Source: Opitutaceae bacterium
GTDB taxonomy: Bacteria > Verrucomicrobiota > Verrucomicrobiia > Opitutales > Opitutaceae
Length of the DNA stretch: 51,059 bases
Assembly (NCBI GenBank): GCA_014879845.1
Contig: JACSRI010000195.1
Span: 1 to 51,059 of the forward strand
Direction of reading: 5' to 3'
Numbering within the stretch: position 1 is the stretch's first letter; the number at the start of each line of letters is the position of its first letter. The position numbers and the translations under genes are program-made. Below the pieces are notes generated by a model that worked only from the letters and a program-made list of their open reading frames with translations, did not search any database and had not been told where the DNA came from. Positions 26,610-35,214 of this stretch are shown piece by piece.

Positions 26610-28634
26610 TCATGGCGCAGCGCTCAGCACGGCGGCGTAGCCGCCTGCGGGCGCGAGCGTGAGTTCCAGGGTGTCGCCGGACGACACGGACGTCGTCGTC
26701 TCGGCAATCCGCTCCGGCTCGGTGGCCGAAGCGGGCGTGTCGGCAAAGGCGCGCAGGCTCCAGGGGCCACCACCGAGGAACGACAGCGGCACGCGCAAGG
26801 TGAGCGGCTCGTCTCCGTTCATCGCGGCGAGGTACCAGCGGGTGCCGGAACGGCGCGCGACGACCACATGCCGCGCGACGTCCGCAGCGAGCACGGCGGT
26901 CTCATCCCAGACCGTGGGCAGACCGCGGAAAAACTCCACGCCGGTCTGGCCGCGGTAGTGATCCGGGTGATCGCACAGGCAGAGCAGCGGGCTAAAGTAC
27001 ACCACGGTCATGGCGAGTTGACGGGCGCGCGTGCCGACGACCTCGGCCGGCGCGGTGACCTTGAACTCCTTCGCCGTGCGATTGAGAAAGCCCCCGGGCG
27101 TGAAGTCCATCGGGCCCAGCAGGCCGCGCGTGAACGGCATCGTGATGGCGTGCAGGGTGGTACACGCGCCGTCGCGGATCTTGTGATACTCGTTGCCGAG
27201 CACCCCTTCCTGCGTGATGAAGTTCGGCCAGGTGCGCGCGAGGCCGGTAGGCTTGTAGGCGCCGTGGAAGTTGACCAGGAGCCGATGGCGCGCCGCCGCG
27301 GCCAGCACGTCGGCATACCACCGCACGGTCTCCTGGCTGTCGCTGTTCATGAAGTCCACCTTCACTCCGGCGAAGCCCCACGCGGCGACCTGCGCGAAAA
27401 CCGTGTCGACACCCTGGCGCTCGAGATCGTGACAGTCGATCCAGAGGAGCAGCCTGACGCCGCGCTCGCGGGCGAAGCCGATGAGCCCGGGCAGGTCGAC
27501 ATGCGCGGCCGGCTTGGTCAGGTCGGACTTCGGGTTGTTCATCGGCTCGTACCAAAACCAGTCGATGAGCTGGTAGGAGAATCCCATCTCCGCCGCGAAC
27601 TCGATGTACTCGCGATGCGAGCGCGTGTCGCCGCGTGAGTTGAGTCCGGTGAAGCCCGGCTGGGTCGGGTTCCGTCCCGTCCACCACACATCCCAGGCCG
27701 TGATGCCGGGCCGGATCCACGACGTTTCCGCAAGCTGCGAGGGTGTGGCCAACGTCGCGACGAACTCGCTCGCGACGAGGTCCCTCGCCTCGCGGGCGAG
27801 TTGGATAACGCGCCACGGGCTGACCCGTCGCTCGCGCCCGACCACCAGGCCGCGGCCGTCCTTGCGCGGAGCGAGCGCCACACGCGCCCCCGGGCGCGGT
27901 GCGCCCGAGGCGTCGGGCCCGGCCGCGACGACGAACATACCGGCCCAGTCGAGCAGGTCCGATTCCGCAATCGCGGCAAACCCGTGCGGCAGCCGGACGA
28001 GCAGCGGCAGGACGTGCGGCCGCGCCAGGTTGGCGCCGAGCTGCGTGAGCTTATTTTCTGGATACTGACATTCCGCGCAGTCCGAATAGTCTCCCGCCCA
28101 GCACGCGAGGTCCGAGGCAAAGATGAACTCCGTGCGCTCACTGGTGACGACATACTCCTCGAGGCCCGGTTGTACGGGGATCTCATAACGCAGGGCGACC
28201 CCGTGGTCGTAGGCGCGTACGGTGAGCCTGAATCGCGCGGGCGCGTCGGCGCGTTCCTGCAGCGCGACCGACAGCTCGCGGTAGTGATCGCGGACGGTGC
28301 GGTTCTGCCCGAAGGGATTGTCCCAACTGCCGTCGTGCTCCGTGCGGGTCGCGCCCGTGAGACGCGTATCGCGTCCGAGCGAGAATCCCCCGGCAAAATC
28401 CAGCCCGAGGCGCGAGTCCACGATCACCGGCCGGCCGTCCATGCTGATGCGGTAGGTCAGGCCGGCGGAATCACCGACCGTTACGACGATGCGTCCGTCG
28501 GGCGACGCGATCGACTCCTCGGCCGCGCGCAGCGACGGCGCGCTCGACCCCGCGACCGCAAGCCATGCGGCTGCCGCGAGGCTCATCACAAGGCCGCCCG
28601 AGGGCTGGAGAGGACGAGGGATCATTCGGATCAT
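26610..28634 (-). CDS. GH97-family glycoside hydrolase, retaining (alpha-galactosidase-like)
   Basis: 674 residues. The start is the ATG at 28634, overlapping the GH3 stop as ATGA; the open frame that extends upstream to 29213 lies inside GH3 and is not coding. Signal peptide about 16-38. Then come the N-terminal beta-sandwich (SPDGRIVVTVGDSAGLTYRI), the TIM barrel (WVW-like segment ITAWDVWWTG, then LLIWIDCHDL) and a C-terminal sandwich. GH97 contains inverting and retaining branches. Here Asp427 (GVKVDFMNSD) and Glu476 (ITQEGVLGNEY) fit nucleophile and acid/base of the retaining branch, which includes alpha-galactosidases. It could also be an alpha-glucosidase. It belongs to the esterase/GH3 operon. 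Confidence 0.9.
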   Translation of the reverse strand: MIRMIPRPLQPSGGLVMSLAAAAWLAVAGSSAPSLRAAEESIASPDGRIVVTVGDSAGLTYRISMDGRPVIVDSRLGLDFAGGFSLGRDTRLTGATRTEHDGSWDNPFGQNRTVRDHYRELSVALQERADAPARFRLTVRAYDHGVALRYEIPVQPGLEEYVVTSERTEFIFASDLACWAGDYSDCAECQYPENKLTQLGANLARPHVLPLLVRLPHGFAAIAESDLLDWAGMFVVAAGPDASGAPRPGARVALAPRKDGRGLVVGRERRVSPWRVIQLAREARDLVASEFVATLATPSQLAETSWIRPGITAWDVWWTGRNPTQPGFTGLNSRGDTRSHREYIEFAAEMGFSYQLIDWFWYEPMNNPKSDLTKPAAHVDLPGLIGFARERGVRLLLWIDCHDLERQGVDTVFAQVAAWGFAGVKVDFMNSDSQETVRWYADVLAAAARHRLLVNFHGAYKPTGLARTWPNFITQEGVLGNEYHKIRDGACTTLHAITMPFTRGLLGPMDFTPGGFLNRTAKEFKVTAPAEVVGTRARQLAMTVVYFSPLLCLCDHPDHYRGQTGVEFFRGLPTVWDETAVLAADVARHVVVARRSGTRWYLAAMNGDEPLTLRVPLSFLGGGPWSLRAFADTPASATEPERIAETTTSVSSGDTLELTLAPAGGYAAVLSAAP

Positions 28635-31381
28635 AGCTTCACGGTCGCAGTTTTCCGGATGTCGGCCGACGAGGCCCCCGCGCCGATGGTCCAATCGCCG
28701 CCCGGGATGGCGTAATCCTGCTTCTCCACGCTCCAACGGCGCAGGGCGATGGCCGGCACGGTGATCGAGACCGTGCGCGTCTCGCCGGCCTTCAGGTGCA
28801 CGCGGCCGAAGCCGCAGAGCGCGCGGATCTCCTGCGGCCGCGAGGAGGCGGGCGGCGTGGCGTAGAGTTGCACCACGTCGTCGCCGTCGCGCGCGCCCGA
28901 GTTGGTGACGTCGACCGTCACGGTCAGCGCGCCCTGCCCGGCCGGCGCGACGCGGAGGTTTTGATAGCCAAACGTCGTGTAGCTCAGCCCGTGACCGAAG
29001 GCGTAGAGCGGCTCGCCCGCGAAGTAGCGGTAGGTCCGTCCCTTCATCGTGTAGTCGGAAAAGTCCGGCAGGTCGGCCGTCGAGCGATAGAAGGTGACCG
29101 GCAGGTGACCCGAGGGATTGACGAGTCCGAAAAGCACCTCGGCCACGGCACGTCCGCCCTCCTGGCCCGGGTACCAGGCCTGCACGAGCGCTGCAAGGTG
29201 CTCGTCCTCCCACGGCAGCGCCATGGCGGAGCCGCTGCAGTTGACCATGACGACCGGTTTGCCTGTGGCGTGCAGCGCCTTGATCAGGTCGGACTGCTCC
29301 TGGGGCAGCTCGATCGAGTCGCGATCAAAGCTCTCGCCCTCCTGCGCCGGCGTGATGCCGCCGACGTAGATGATCAGGTCGGCCTGCGCAGCCACCGCGA
29401 GGGCCTCAGCCTTCAGCTCCGCGACGGGACGATCCGTGGTGTTGTCCTGCCCGCTCCAGGGCGCGGAGCCGGGTTTGGTCGTAATCGGGCTGCCGACGGC
29501 GTGGAGAACCTTGATGTCGGGCTCGGCGATGCGCCGGATGCCGTCGAGGATGGAGATCGGGCGCGAAGCCGAGCCGTGGTAGTTGCCCTCGAGCATCGAC
29601 TTCGAGGCGGCATTGGGGCCGATCACGGCGATCTGCCTCCCTTTCGCGCGCCCGAGCGGGAGGATGCCGTCGTTTTTCAACAGCACGATCGACTGCCGCG
29701 CGAGTTCGAGCGCCACCTGGCCGTGAGCGGGAAGGTCGTTGTCGCGCAGCGTGTATCGAGAGAATGGAACCTCCTCGGGCGGATCGAACAGGCCGAGGCG
29801 AAACCGCGTCCAGAGCGTGCGGTAGAGCGCCTCGTCGAGTTCCTTCTCCGTGACGAGGCCCTGCTGCACGGCACGCACGAGGGCGTTGTAGTCGCCGCCG
29901 CAGCACAGGTTGCAGCCCGCCTTCACTGCGAGGGCGGCGGCCTCCTCGGCGGTCTTCACGTAGCGGTGCTGCTTTTCGCCGTGGATGTCTCGGATCGCGT
30001 CGCAATCGGACACGACGTAGCCGTCGAAACCCCAACGCTCGCGCAGCAGCTCCGTGAGGAAGAAACGACTGGCGCTCGCGGGCACGCCGTTGATCGCGTT
30101 GTAGGCACTCATCACGCCGGCGACCTGGCCCTCGCGCACGAGCCGCTCGAACTGCGGCAGGTAGGTATCGTAGAGATCGCGCTCGGAGACGACGGCGTTG
30201 AAGCGGTGCCGGTCGGGCTCGGGGCCGCTGTGGACGGCGAAGTGTTTCGCACAGGCCATCGCGAGCATGTGCTTCGGATCGTCGCCCTGGATGCCGCGGA
30301 CGAACTCGATGCCGATCTCCGCGGTGAGGAACGGATCCTCACCATAGGTTTCCTGGCCGCGACCCCAGCGCGGGTCGCGGAAGATGTTCACGTTCGGCGT
30401 CCAGTAGGTCAGCCCGGCCCACCACTTCGAGTCGCCGCCGTGGCGGTTGGCGTAGTCGTTGAACTTCGCGCGGCCCTCGATCCCGATGACTGTGCCCTGC
30501 TGGCGAAACAGCTGTGGATTCCACGAGGCCGCGCCGCCGACGGGCTCGGGGAACACGGTGGCGAAACCGTTGTTCGCGACACCATGCAGAGCCTCGTTCC
30601 AGTAATCATAGGCCGGCAGGCCGAGGCGCGGGATCCCGGGCGCGGCGTTCTTCAGCTGCGACACTTTTTCCGCGAGCGACATGCGGCGGATCAGGTCGTC
30701 GGCGCGCGTGCGCAGCGACCTGGACGAATCGCGCCAGATCGGGGCCTCCTTCACCTCGGGCGGCAGGAGCGCGGCCGCGCCGAAGGCATCAGCGAGTTCG
30801 TTGGCGGCGAAAGCCACGAGTTCGGCGCCGGCGCTGTCCTTGATCGCAATGGTGTTGAACTTCGCGCGACCCTTGCTCGCCGCGAAGGTCAACTTGAGCG
30901 GACCGCGCAGCGCGTCGTCGGACTTCTCGACGACGCCGAGGATCGTCGCGACCGTGCGCGCACCACCGGCCGCAGCGATGATGTCGACGTCTTTCGCGAG
31001 CACGAGATCACCGGCCGTCACATCGAACACATGCTCGCCGGCGCCGCTCGCGACCATCTCAACGGCGCGAATCTCGATCCCATAGCGGCCGGCCGGCAGG
31101 TTGGCGATCGTCACGGTGAAGCGCGGGCCGTTCACGTCCTCGAGGAAATCGTCGGCGGCGGCCCCCGCGCCTTCGACGCGCGGGTACGGCGGGTCGGTGC
31201 GATGCGCGAACTCCCCGCTCACGCTCACGAGTCCGCCGCAGGTCGTGCAGGTCTCGTCGGCGGCAAAAGCCGCTGCGCTGAGAAACATCACGCCCGCGGC
31301 AAATACACCGGCTGATCGCAGCAGCGGGCGGAAAAGCAACCAGGAGGTCATCGTGGCGGTTCTCATCGGGTTCTCGTCCAT
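28631..31381 (-). CDS. GH3-family beta-glycosidase with N-terminal malectin-like domain, exported
   Basis: 916 residues from the ATG at 31381, preferred because GAGG (31390-31393) stands 8 nt upstream; the ORF back to 31465 overlaps the carboxylesterase. A signal segment (AGVFAAGVMFLSAAAFAAD) is followed by a carbohydrate-binding, malectin-like sandwich (about 45-190). The GH3 barrel follows, with nucleophile Asp459 in VVSDCDAIRD, and the alpha/beta domain has the acid/base Glu at 681 or 683 in QEGESFDRD. A fibronectin-III-like C-terminal domain ends the protein. The general layout resembles beta-xylosidase/beta-glucosidase members. Substrate (xylo- or gluco-oligosaccharide) is not decidable. 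Its stop overlaps the GH97 start, so the two are made together. Confidence 0.93.
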   Translation of the reverse strand: MDENPMRTATMTSWLLFRPLLRSAGVFAAGVMFLSAAAFAADETCTTCGGLVSVSGEFAHRTDPPYPRVEGAGAAADDFLEDVNGPRFTVTIANLPAGRYGIEIRAVEMVASGAGEHVFDVTAGDLVLAKDVDIIAAAGGARTVATILGVVEKSDDALRGPLKLTFAASKGRAKFNTIAIKDSAGAELVAFAANELADAFGAAALLPPEVKEAPIWRDSSRSLRTRADDLIRRMSLAEKVSQLKNAAPGIPRLGLPAYDYWNEALHGVANNGFATVFPEPVGGAASWNPQLFRQQGTVIGIEGRAKFNDYANRHGGDSKWWAGLTYWTPNVNIFRDPRWGRGQETYGEDPFLTAEIGIEFVRGIQGDDPKHMLAMACAKHFAVHSGPEPDRHRFNAVVSERDLYDTYLPQFERLVREGQVAGVMSAYNAINGVPASASRFFLTELLRERWGFDGYVVSDCDAIRDIHGEKQHRYVKTAEEAAALAVKAGCNLCCGGDYNALVRAVQQGLVTEKELDEALYRTLWTRFRLGLFDPPEEVPFSRYTLRDNDLPAHGQVALELARQSIVLLKNDGILPLGRAKGRQIAVIGPNAASKSMLEGNYHGSASRPISILDGIRRIAEPDIKVLHAVGSPITTKPGSAPWSGQDNTTDRPVAELKAEALAVAAQADLIIYVGGITPAQEGESFDRDSIELPQEQSDLIKALHATGKPVVMVNCSGSAMALPWEDEHLAALVQAWYPGQEGGRAVAEVLFGLVNPSGHLPVTFYRSTADLPDFSDYTMKGRTYRYFAGEPLYAFGHGLSYTTFGYQNLRVAPAGQGALTVTVDVTNSGARDGDDVVQLYATPPASSRPQEIRALCGFGRVHLKAGETRTVSITVPAIALRRWSVEKQDYAIPGGDWTIGAGASSADIRKTATVKL

Positions 31382-31389
31382 GGCTGGTG

Positions 31390-31393
31390 CCTC
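31390..31393 (-). promoter_or_regulatory. Ribosome binding site deciding the GH3 start
   Basis: GAGG on the minus strand, 8 nt before the ATG at 31381. It favours this start over the ATG at 31465 and over later ones at 31366 and 31351. Confidence 0.55.
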
Positions 31394-31394
31394 G

Positions 31395-32954
31395 TCATTT
31401 CGCCCACGCCGCGCCCTCGGGCGTGCGGCGCCAGGCGAAATAGGCGTCGAGCACGGCGAGCGCATCCGCGCTCGGGACGGCGCCGACGCGGGCGGTGTCC
31501 CTGAAGTGCATCACCTGCGGACTGTCCGCGGTGTAGCGCGGCCAGGGCGGGACGCCCTCACCGTTGGGATCGCCACGCTTGGCGAAGTTTGTCCAGTAGG
31601 TGGATACGGTGTCCGAAATCGCCCAGTCCCCGGGTGTCAGTTTGCTGTCACCGCGGTCGAGCGTCTGGAAGACGTAGGGCACGTCGACGCCGTGCGGCAT
31701 GCCGTGGTCGGCCTCGGGCGAGTCCGCCGGCCGCTCGGGATGCTGGTCGAAGTAGTAGTAATATACCCGGGACTTTCCTGTGCGGGCCTGCAGCGTCGCC
31801 CACGCCCAGGTCTGCCAGCCGAAGGCGGCATCGCGCATGAGATCGCGCGCCGTCTTCGGGACCGTCGTCTCGGTCGCGGGATAGGCGGCGAGGAGTTTCT
31901 CCGCAAACGGGCCGTAGCGCCCCGCGACGTTCGCGCGATATTCCCCGGGCGTCTTTTCGCGCGAGAAACTCAGGCCTTCGTCGGAGTTGTAGCCGACGAG
32001 GATGTCGACGTCGTTGTAACGACCCGCCTCATACAGCCGGTGCTGGTCGTCCGGGATGACCCAGCCGTCGACGATCGGCCACGCGGCACCGCTCCCCCAC
32101 CCGGCGGGCAGCTTGTCCGGCGACAGGCGGCGCAGCTCGGCGATGGACGAGACTCCGGCCTTCTGCACGTAGGCCGCACCCGAGGCCTCGGCCTGGGTGA
32201 GCGTGCGCATGTTCTCGCCGGGATAGGTGGTCGGCCGCGTCGGGCCGAAGGAACCGCCGCTCTGCGAGATCGCGCCGCGAAACAGGCCCTTCGCCTCGGG
32301 CGAGGCGCAGAGCATGCTCACCGCGATGCCACCCGCCGATTCGCCAAAGATGGTCACACGGTCCGGGTCGCCGCCGAAAGCCGCGATGTTGCGCTGCACC
32401 CACCGCAGGCCGGCGATCTGGTCGAGCAGCCCCCAGTTGCCGGAGGTCTTGCGCGGCGACTCGGCGCTGAGCTCGGGATGCGCGAGGAAGCCCAGCGGGC
32501 CGACGCGGTAGTTGATCGTCACCAGCACCACGCCCTTGCGCGCGAGGTGCTCGCCGTTGTGGACCGGCGTGCTGTTCGAACCGAAGGAAAAGCCTCCGCC
32601 GTAGATCCACACGAGCACCGGCACCTTGTCGGTCGGTGCCGTCGCTGGGGTCCAGATGTTCAGGTACAGGCAGTCCTCGCTGACCGGTCCTTTGCCGTCG
32701 CCCTGGTAGGGATCTGGGCCGAACGCCACGGCGGCGCGCACGCCCTCCCAAGAAGCGGCCGGCTGCGGCGCCCGCCAGCGCAGGTCGCCGACCGGTGGCG
32801 CGGCGAACGGGATGCCCTTGTAGACCGTGAGGTCGCGCTCGACGACACCCTGGACAAGGCCGGTCTCGACCTTGACCGGCGCCGGCGAAGGCGACTGGGC
32901 CAGGGCGTGCGCGGCAGCTTCCAAGGCAAGGCAGGCGATCAGTATGGATTTCAT
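31395..32954 (-). CDS. Type-B carboxylesterase, exported
   Basis: 519 residues with a signal peptide (MKSILIACLALEAAAHALAQ). It is a standard carboxylesterase/COesterase: VYKGIPFAAPPVGDLRW near the N-terminus, EDCLYLNIW, the oxyanion GGGF, nucleophile Ser206 in FGESAGG, and the catalytic His in MPHGVDVPYVF. The usual Glu lies between them (NSDEGL). Such enzymes hydrolyse a broad range of esters; in hemicellulose loci they often remove acetyl, methyl or aromatic groups. The start is 4 bp after the stop of the first esterase of the operon, and the stop is 13 bp before GH3. Confidence 0.93.
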   Translation of the reverse strand: MKSILIACLALEAAAHALAQSPSPAPVKVETGLVQGVVERDLTVYKGIPFAAPPVGDLRWRAPQPAASWEGVRAAVAFGPDPYQGDGKGPVSEDCLYLNIWTPATAPTDKVPVLVWIYGGGFSFGSNSTPVHNGEHLARKGVVLVTINYRVGPLGFLAHPELSAESPRKTSGNWGLLDQIAGLRWVQRNIAAFGGDPDRVTIFGESAGGIAVSMLCASPEAKGLFRGAISQSGGSFGPTRPTTYPGENMRTLTQAEASGAAYVQKAGVSSIAELRRLSPDKLPAGWGSGAAWPIVDGWVIPDDQHRLYEAGRYNDVDILVGYNSDEGLSFSREKTPGEYRANVAGRYGPFAEKLLAAYPATETTVPKTARDLMRDAAFGWQTWAWATLQARTGKSRVYYYYFDQHPERPADSPEADHGMPHGVDVPYVFQTLDRGDSKLTPGDWAISDTVSTYWTNFAKRGDPNGEGVPPWPRYTADSPQVMHFRDTARVGAVPSADALAVLDAYFAWRRTPEGAAWAK

Positions 32955-32958
32955 GGAT

Positions 32959-34182
32959 TCAGTTCGCGGCGTCGTGCTGCTCCGCCCGCCAGAGGCCGGG
33001 CAGGAAGCGCTCGTGCAGGAGGTGGCGCCAGGTCGACCAGTCGTGGGCGCCGTAGCCGCCGACGTAATACTCGTGCTCGATGCCGTGCTTCGCGAGCGCC
33101 TGGCGCAGGTTTTCGCTGCGCTCGCCGAACCGGCCGGCCGCCTCGATCGAACCCAGCCCGACGAAGAGGTAGTCGATCTTTGCGTTGACGTCCGGCGTGT
33201 TCAGGAAATCCGCGAGCGACTTCTCGCTATCCGTATCCCCGGCGCTGAGCACGCCGAAGGAGGCGAAAAGGTCGAGCGAGTTGAGTCCGACGAACATCGT
33301 GTGCCGCCCGCCCATGGACAGGCCGGAAAGCGCGCGGCCGCGCGGATCGCGCCGGACGGAATAGGCGCCCTCGACCAGCGGAATGACATGCCGGCGCAAT
33401 TCTGCCTCGAATCTCTCGAACGTGATCTCGACGTGTTTGGGATGGTTGCGATGCACGACCTGGTTGTTCGGGATCACGATCACCATCGGCACCGCCCGGC
33501 CCTCGGCGAGGAGGTTGTCCATGATGAAGTTCACACGGCCGTCGTGGATCCAGTTGTGCGGCAGTTCGCCGCTGCCGCCGACGAGGTAGAGCACCGGGTA
33601 GGTCTTCGCGCGGTCGTACCCGGGCGGCGTGTACACATAGAGGTCGCGCTCGCCGCCCGTGACTTCCGAGTGATAGATGTGGCGGGTGATCGCGCCGTGC
33701 GGAACGGGCCGCGCGTCGTACCAGGCCGGGCCTTCGCCGTGGACGACGAGCTGGCTGTAGGGTGGCATGCCGGTGAAGGAGGCGATGGTGTTGCTCGGAT
33801 CCGCCACCTGCACGCCATCGATGCGGATCAGGTAGGCGTAGATATCGGGGCGCAGCGGCCCGAGCGTAAGCGTCCAGATGCCGTCCTCGCCCTTGGTGAA
33901 GGGCAGGGTCTCGCCCCACGCGCGGCCGAGGGCGGCGAGCACGGCGCCGTTGAGTTCGACGGTCTGCGCCGCCGGCGCGCGCACGCGGAACGTGACGGTG
34001 CGGTCGGCGTGGACCTCGGGGGAGTTGAGCGGCGCGCTGAACGGCGTGAGCCCCTCGGCGTTGCGGTGCGGATCCCAGTCGAGGTTGACGTTGGCCTGCT
34101 GGGCGCGCGTCGCGGGGACGAGGGTGATCAAGCCGGCCAGCATGGCGGCGCGGCTCAGGATACGCACGGCGGAGGAGATCAT
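32959..34182 (-). CDS. CE1-type esterase with N-terminal E-set domain, first gene of the operon
   Basis: 407 residues from the ATG at 34182, which begins a signal peptide (SSAVRILSRAAMLAGLITLVPATRAQQ, seen in pieces: SRAAMLAGLITL, VPATRAQQ). The frame is open to 35070, but the extra region is not protein-like. After an E-set/CBM48-like sandwich (VTFRVRAPAAQTVELNG, DIYAYLIRIDGVQVADP) comes the CE1 domain: YPVLYLVGGSGELPHNW, nucleophile Ser289 in GLSMGGRH, an acid residue near FVGLGSIEAAG (Asp not obvious; Glu may serve) and His in YGAHDWSTWRHLL. It is paralogous to the 24596-25729 protein. The operon runs from here through carboxylesterase, GH3, GH97, alpha/beta hydrolase and two more CE1 proteins. 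Confidence 0.92.
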   Translation of the reverse strand: MISSAVRILSRAAMLAGLITLVPATRAQQANVNLDWDPHRNAEGLTPFSAPLNSPEVHADRTVTFRVRAPAAQTVELNGAVLAALGRAWGETLPFTKGEDGIWTLTLGPLRPDIYAYLIRIDGVQVADPSNTIASFTGMPPYSQLVVHGEGPAWYDARPVPHGAITRHIYHSEVTGGERDLYVYTPPGYDRAKTYPVLYLVGGSGELPHNWIHDGRVNFIMDNLLAEGRAVPMVIVIPNNQVVHRNHPKHVEITFERFEAELRRHVIPLVEGAYSVRRDPRGRALSGLSMGGRHTMFVGLNSLDLFASFGVLSAGDTDSEKSLADFLNTPDVNAKIDYLFVGLGSIEAAGRFGERSENLRQALAKHGIEHEYYVGGYGAHDWSTWRHLLHERFLPGLWRAEQHDAAN

Positions 34183-35214
34183 GGGTGCGAAGGAAATCTC
34201 ACAGGACCCGGAAGGCCGGCTCAGGACCGCGCCGGAGTCGCCGTATGCATCGACAACCGCGGCTGCAGCCGTCATCGACACCCAACCAGCGCGCGCCATG
34301 GCGCGCTCGGAAACCGCTGGATCGAGGCGGGGGTGGGTCCGCGCCATACGAACCCGGCAATCGGGGCAAGAGCGAGAAGCGTGGGTGTGGGGCATCGCGG
34401 CAGACAGCAGACCCGCCATGCTGCAACCCGCCCACCACAGGACCGAGACAGGTTTTGTTCTGACAGTCGCGCAAGTCGGTTGAGTGCGGACGTCGCGATC
34501 TTCCGTCCTTGTCGGCCGCCGAGAAACGCGCCCCCGCTCGCGCCGGGTCTGCGCCGGCACAACACGGCGGTGGCGCAGTGATTTCGTACGCCGTTGTGCC
34601 TCCGCATGCAGTGCGGGTCCGGTGTCGCGCGTCGACCGCAACACGCGAAACAGGCGCGTCGAAGCGTGATGACTCCACCACCCTAACCCCAACCACTCGG
34701 CCCCGCACATGCGCGTCACGACCGAGCTCATGCGCGAGCGTCGCGGCCCCGCCGAGATCATGGGCATGGTGGATCGCATCGGCAGGCAGTACCGGCGAGA
34801 TGCCTGGTCGGTGAGGGAGCCGCCCACTGCCCCGTTTCCAGTCTTCCCGTGCATCCAGAGCCCATCAGAAACACGGCCACCCGCGCAGCAGCCGGAGCGT
34901 ACGAACATGCACGACGTGTCCGAGCGCCGCGCTCCGATCGTCACGACCAGCCGGCTCGAATTGCGCCTAGGTCGATCGGTTGCGCGATCGCTCACGCAGG
35001 ACCGGCGGAGCCATTCGCCTCGACGCTCCCGAGTTCCCCCACTCCCTTCGGAGGCAGCGTTGGTCTCCATCGATGTCGATCCGTTCTGCGCACGATGTCA
35101 CAACCGCAACATCAGCCGCTGGCACGATACCTCGAGCCTCTCGGCCGAGACCGAGACCATCCTCTCACGCAACTCATTCACGCTGCTGCCCGAATTCTCC
35201 GGACGAAGGCCATC
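34183..35214. other. 1-kb region without a convincing gene
   Basis: Between the esterase operon and the MFS gene, both on the minus strand. All open frames here are arginine/proline/serine-rich, with no domain I recognise, and overlap one another, as expected for non-coding GC-rich DNA. Structured elements seen: a 16-bp palindrome GCGCGCCATGGCGCGC (34291-34306) and a hairpin with arms GGCACAAC (34556-34563) and GTTGTGCC (34593-34600), extended by GGCG/CGCC after a 2-nt bulge. The operon promoter should lie in the proximal part. A decayed gene is possible but I cannot trace one. Confidence 0.5.

Noticed and set aside
28635-29213. N-terminal extension of the GH97 frame
   Set aside because: It overlaps the GH3 coding region and is arginine-rich; the ATGA overlap and signal peptide place the start at 28634.
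28796-31315. 839-codon open frame on the + strand opposite GH3
   Set aside because: Antisense to a complete GH3 with catalytic motifs; the translated product is histidine/arginine-rich with no fold pattern.
34183-35070. N-terminal extension of the first esterase, or a separate gene
   Set aside because: The signal peptide begins at 34182; the upstream residues show no protein-like pattern.
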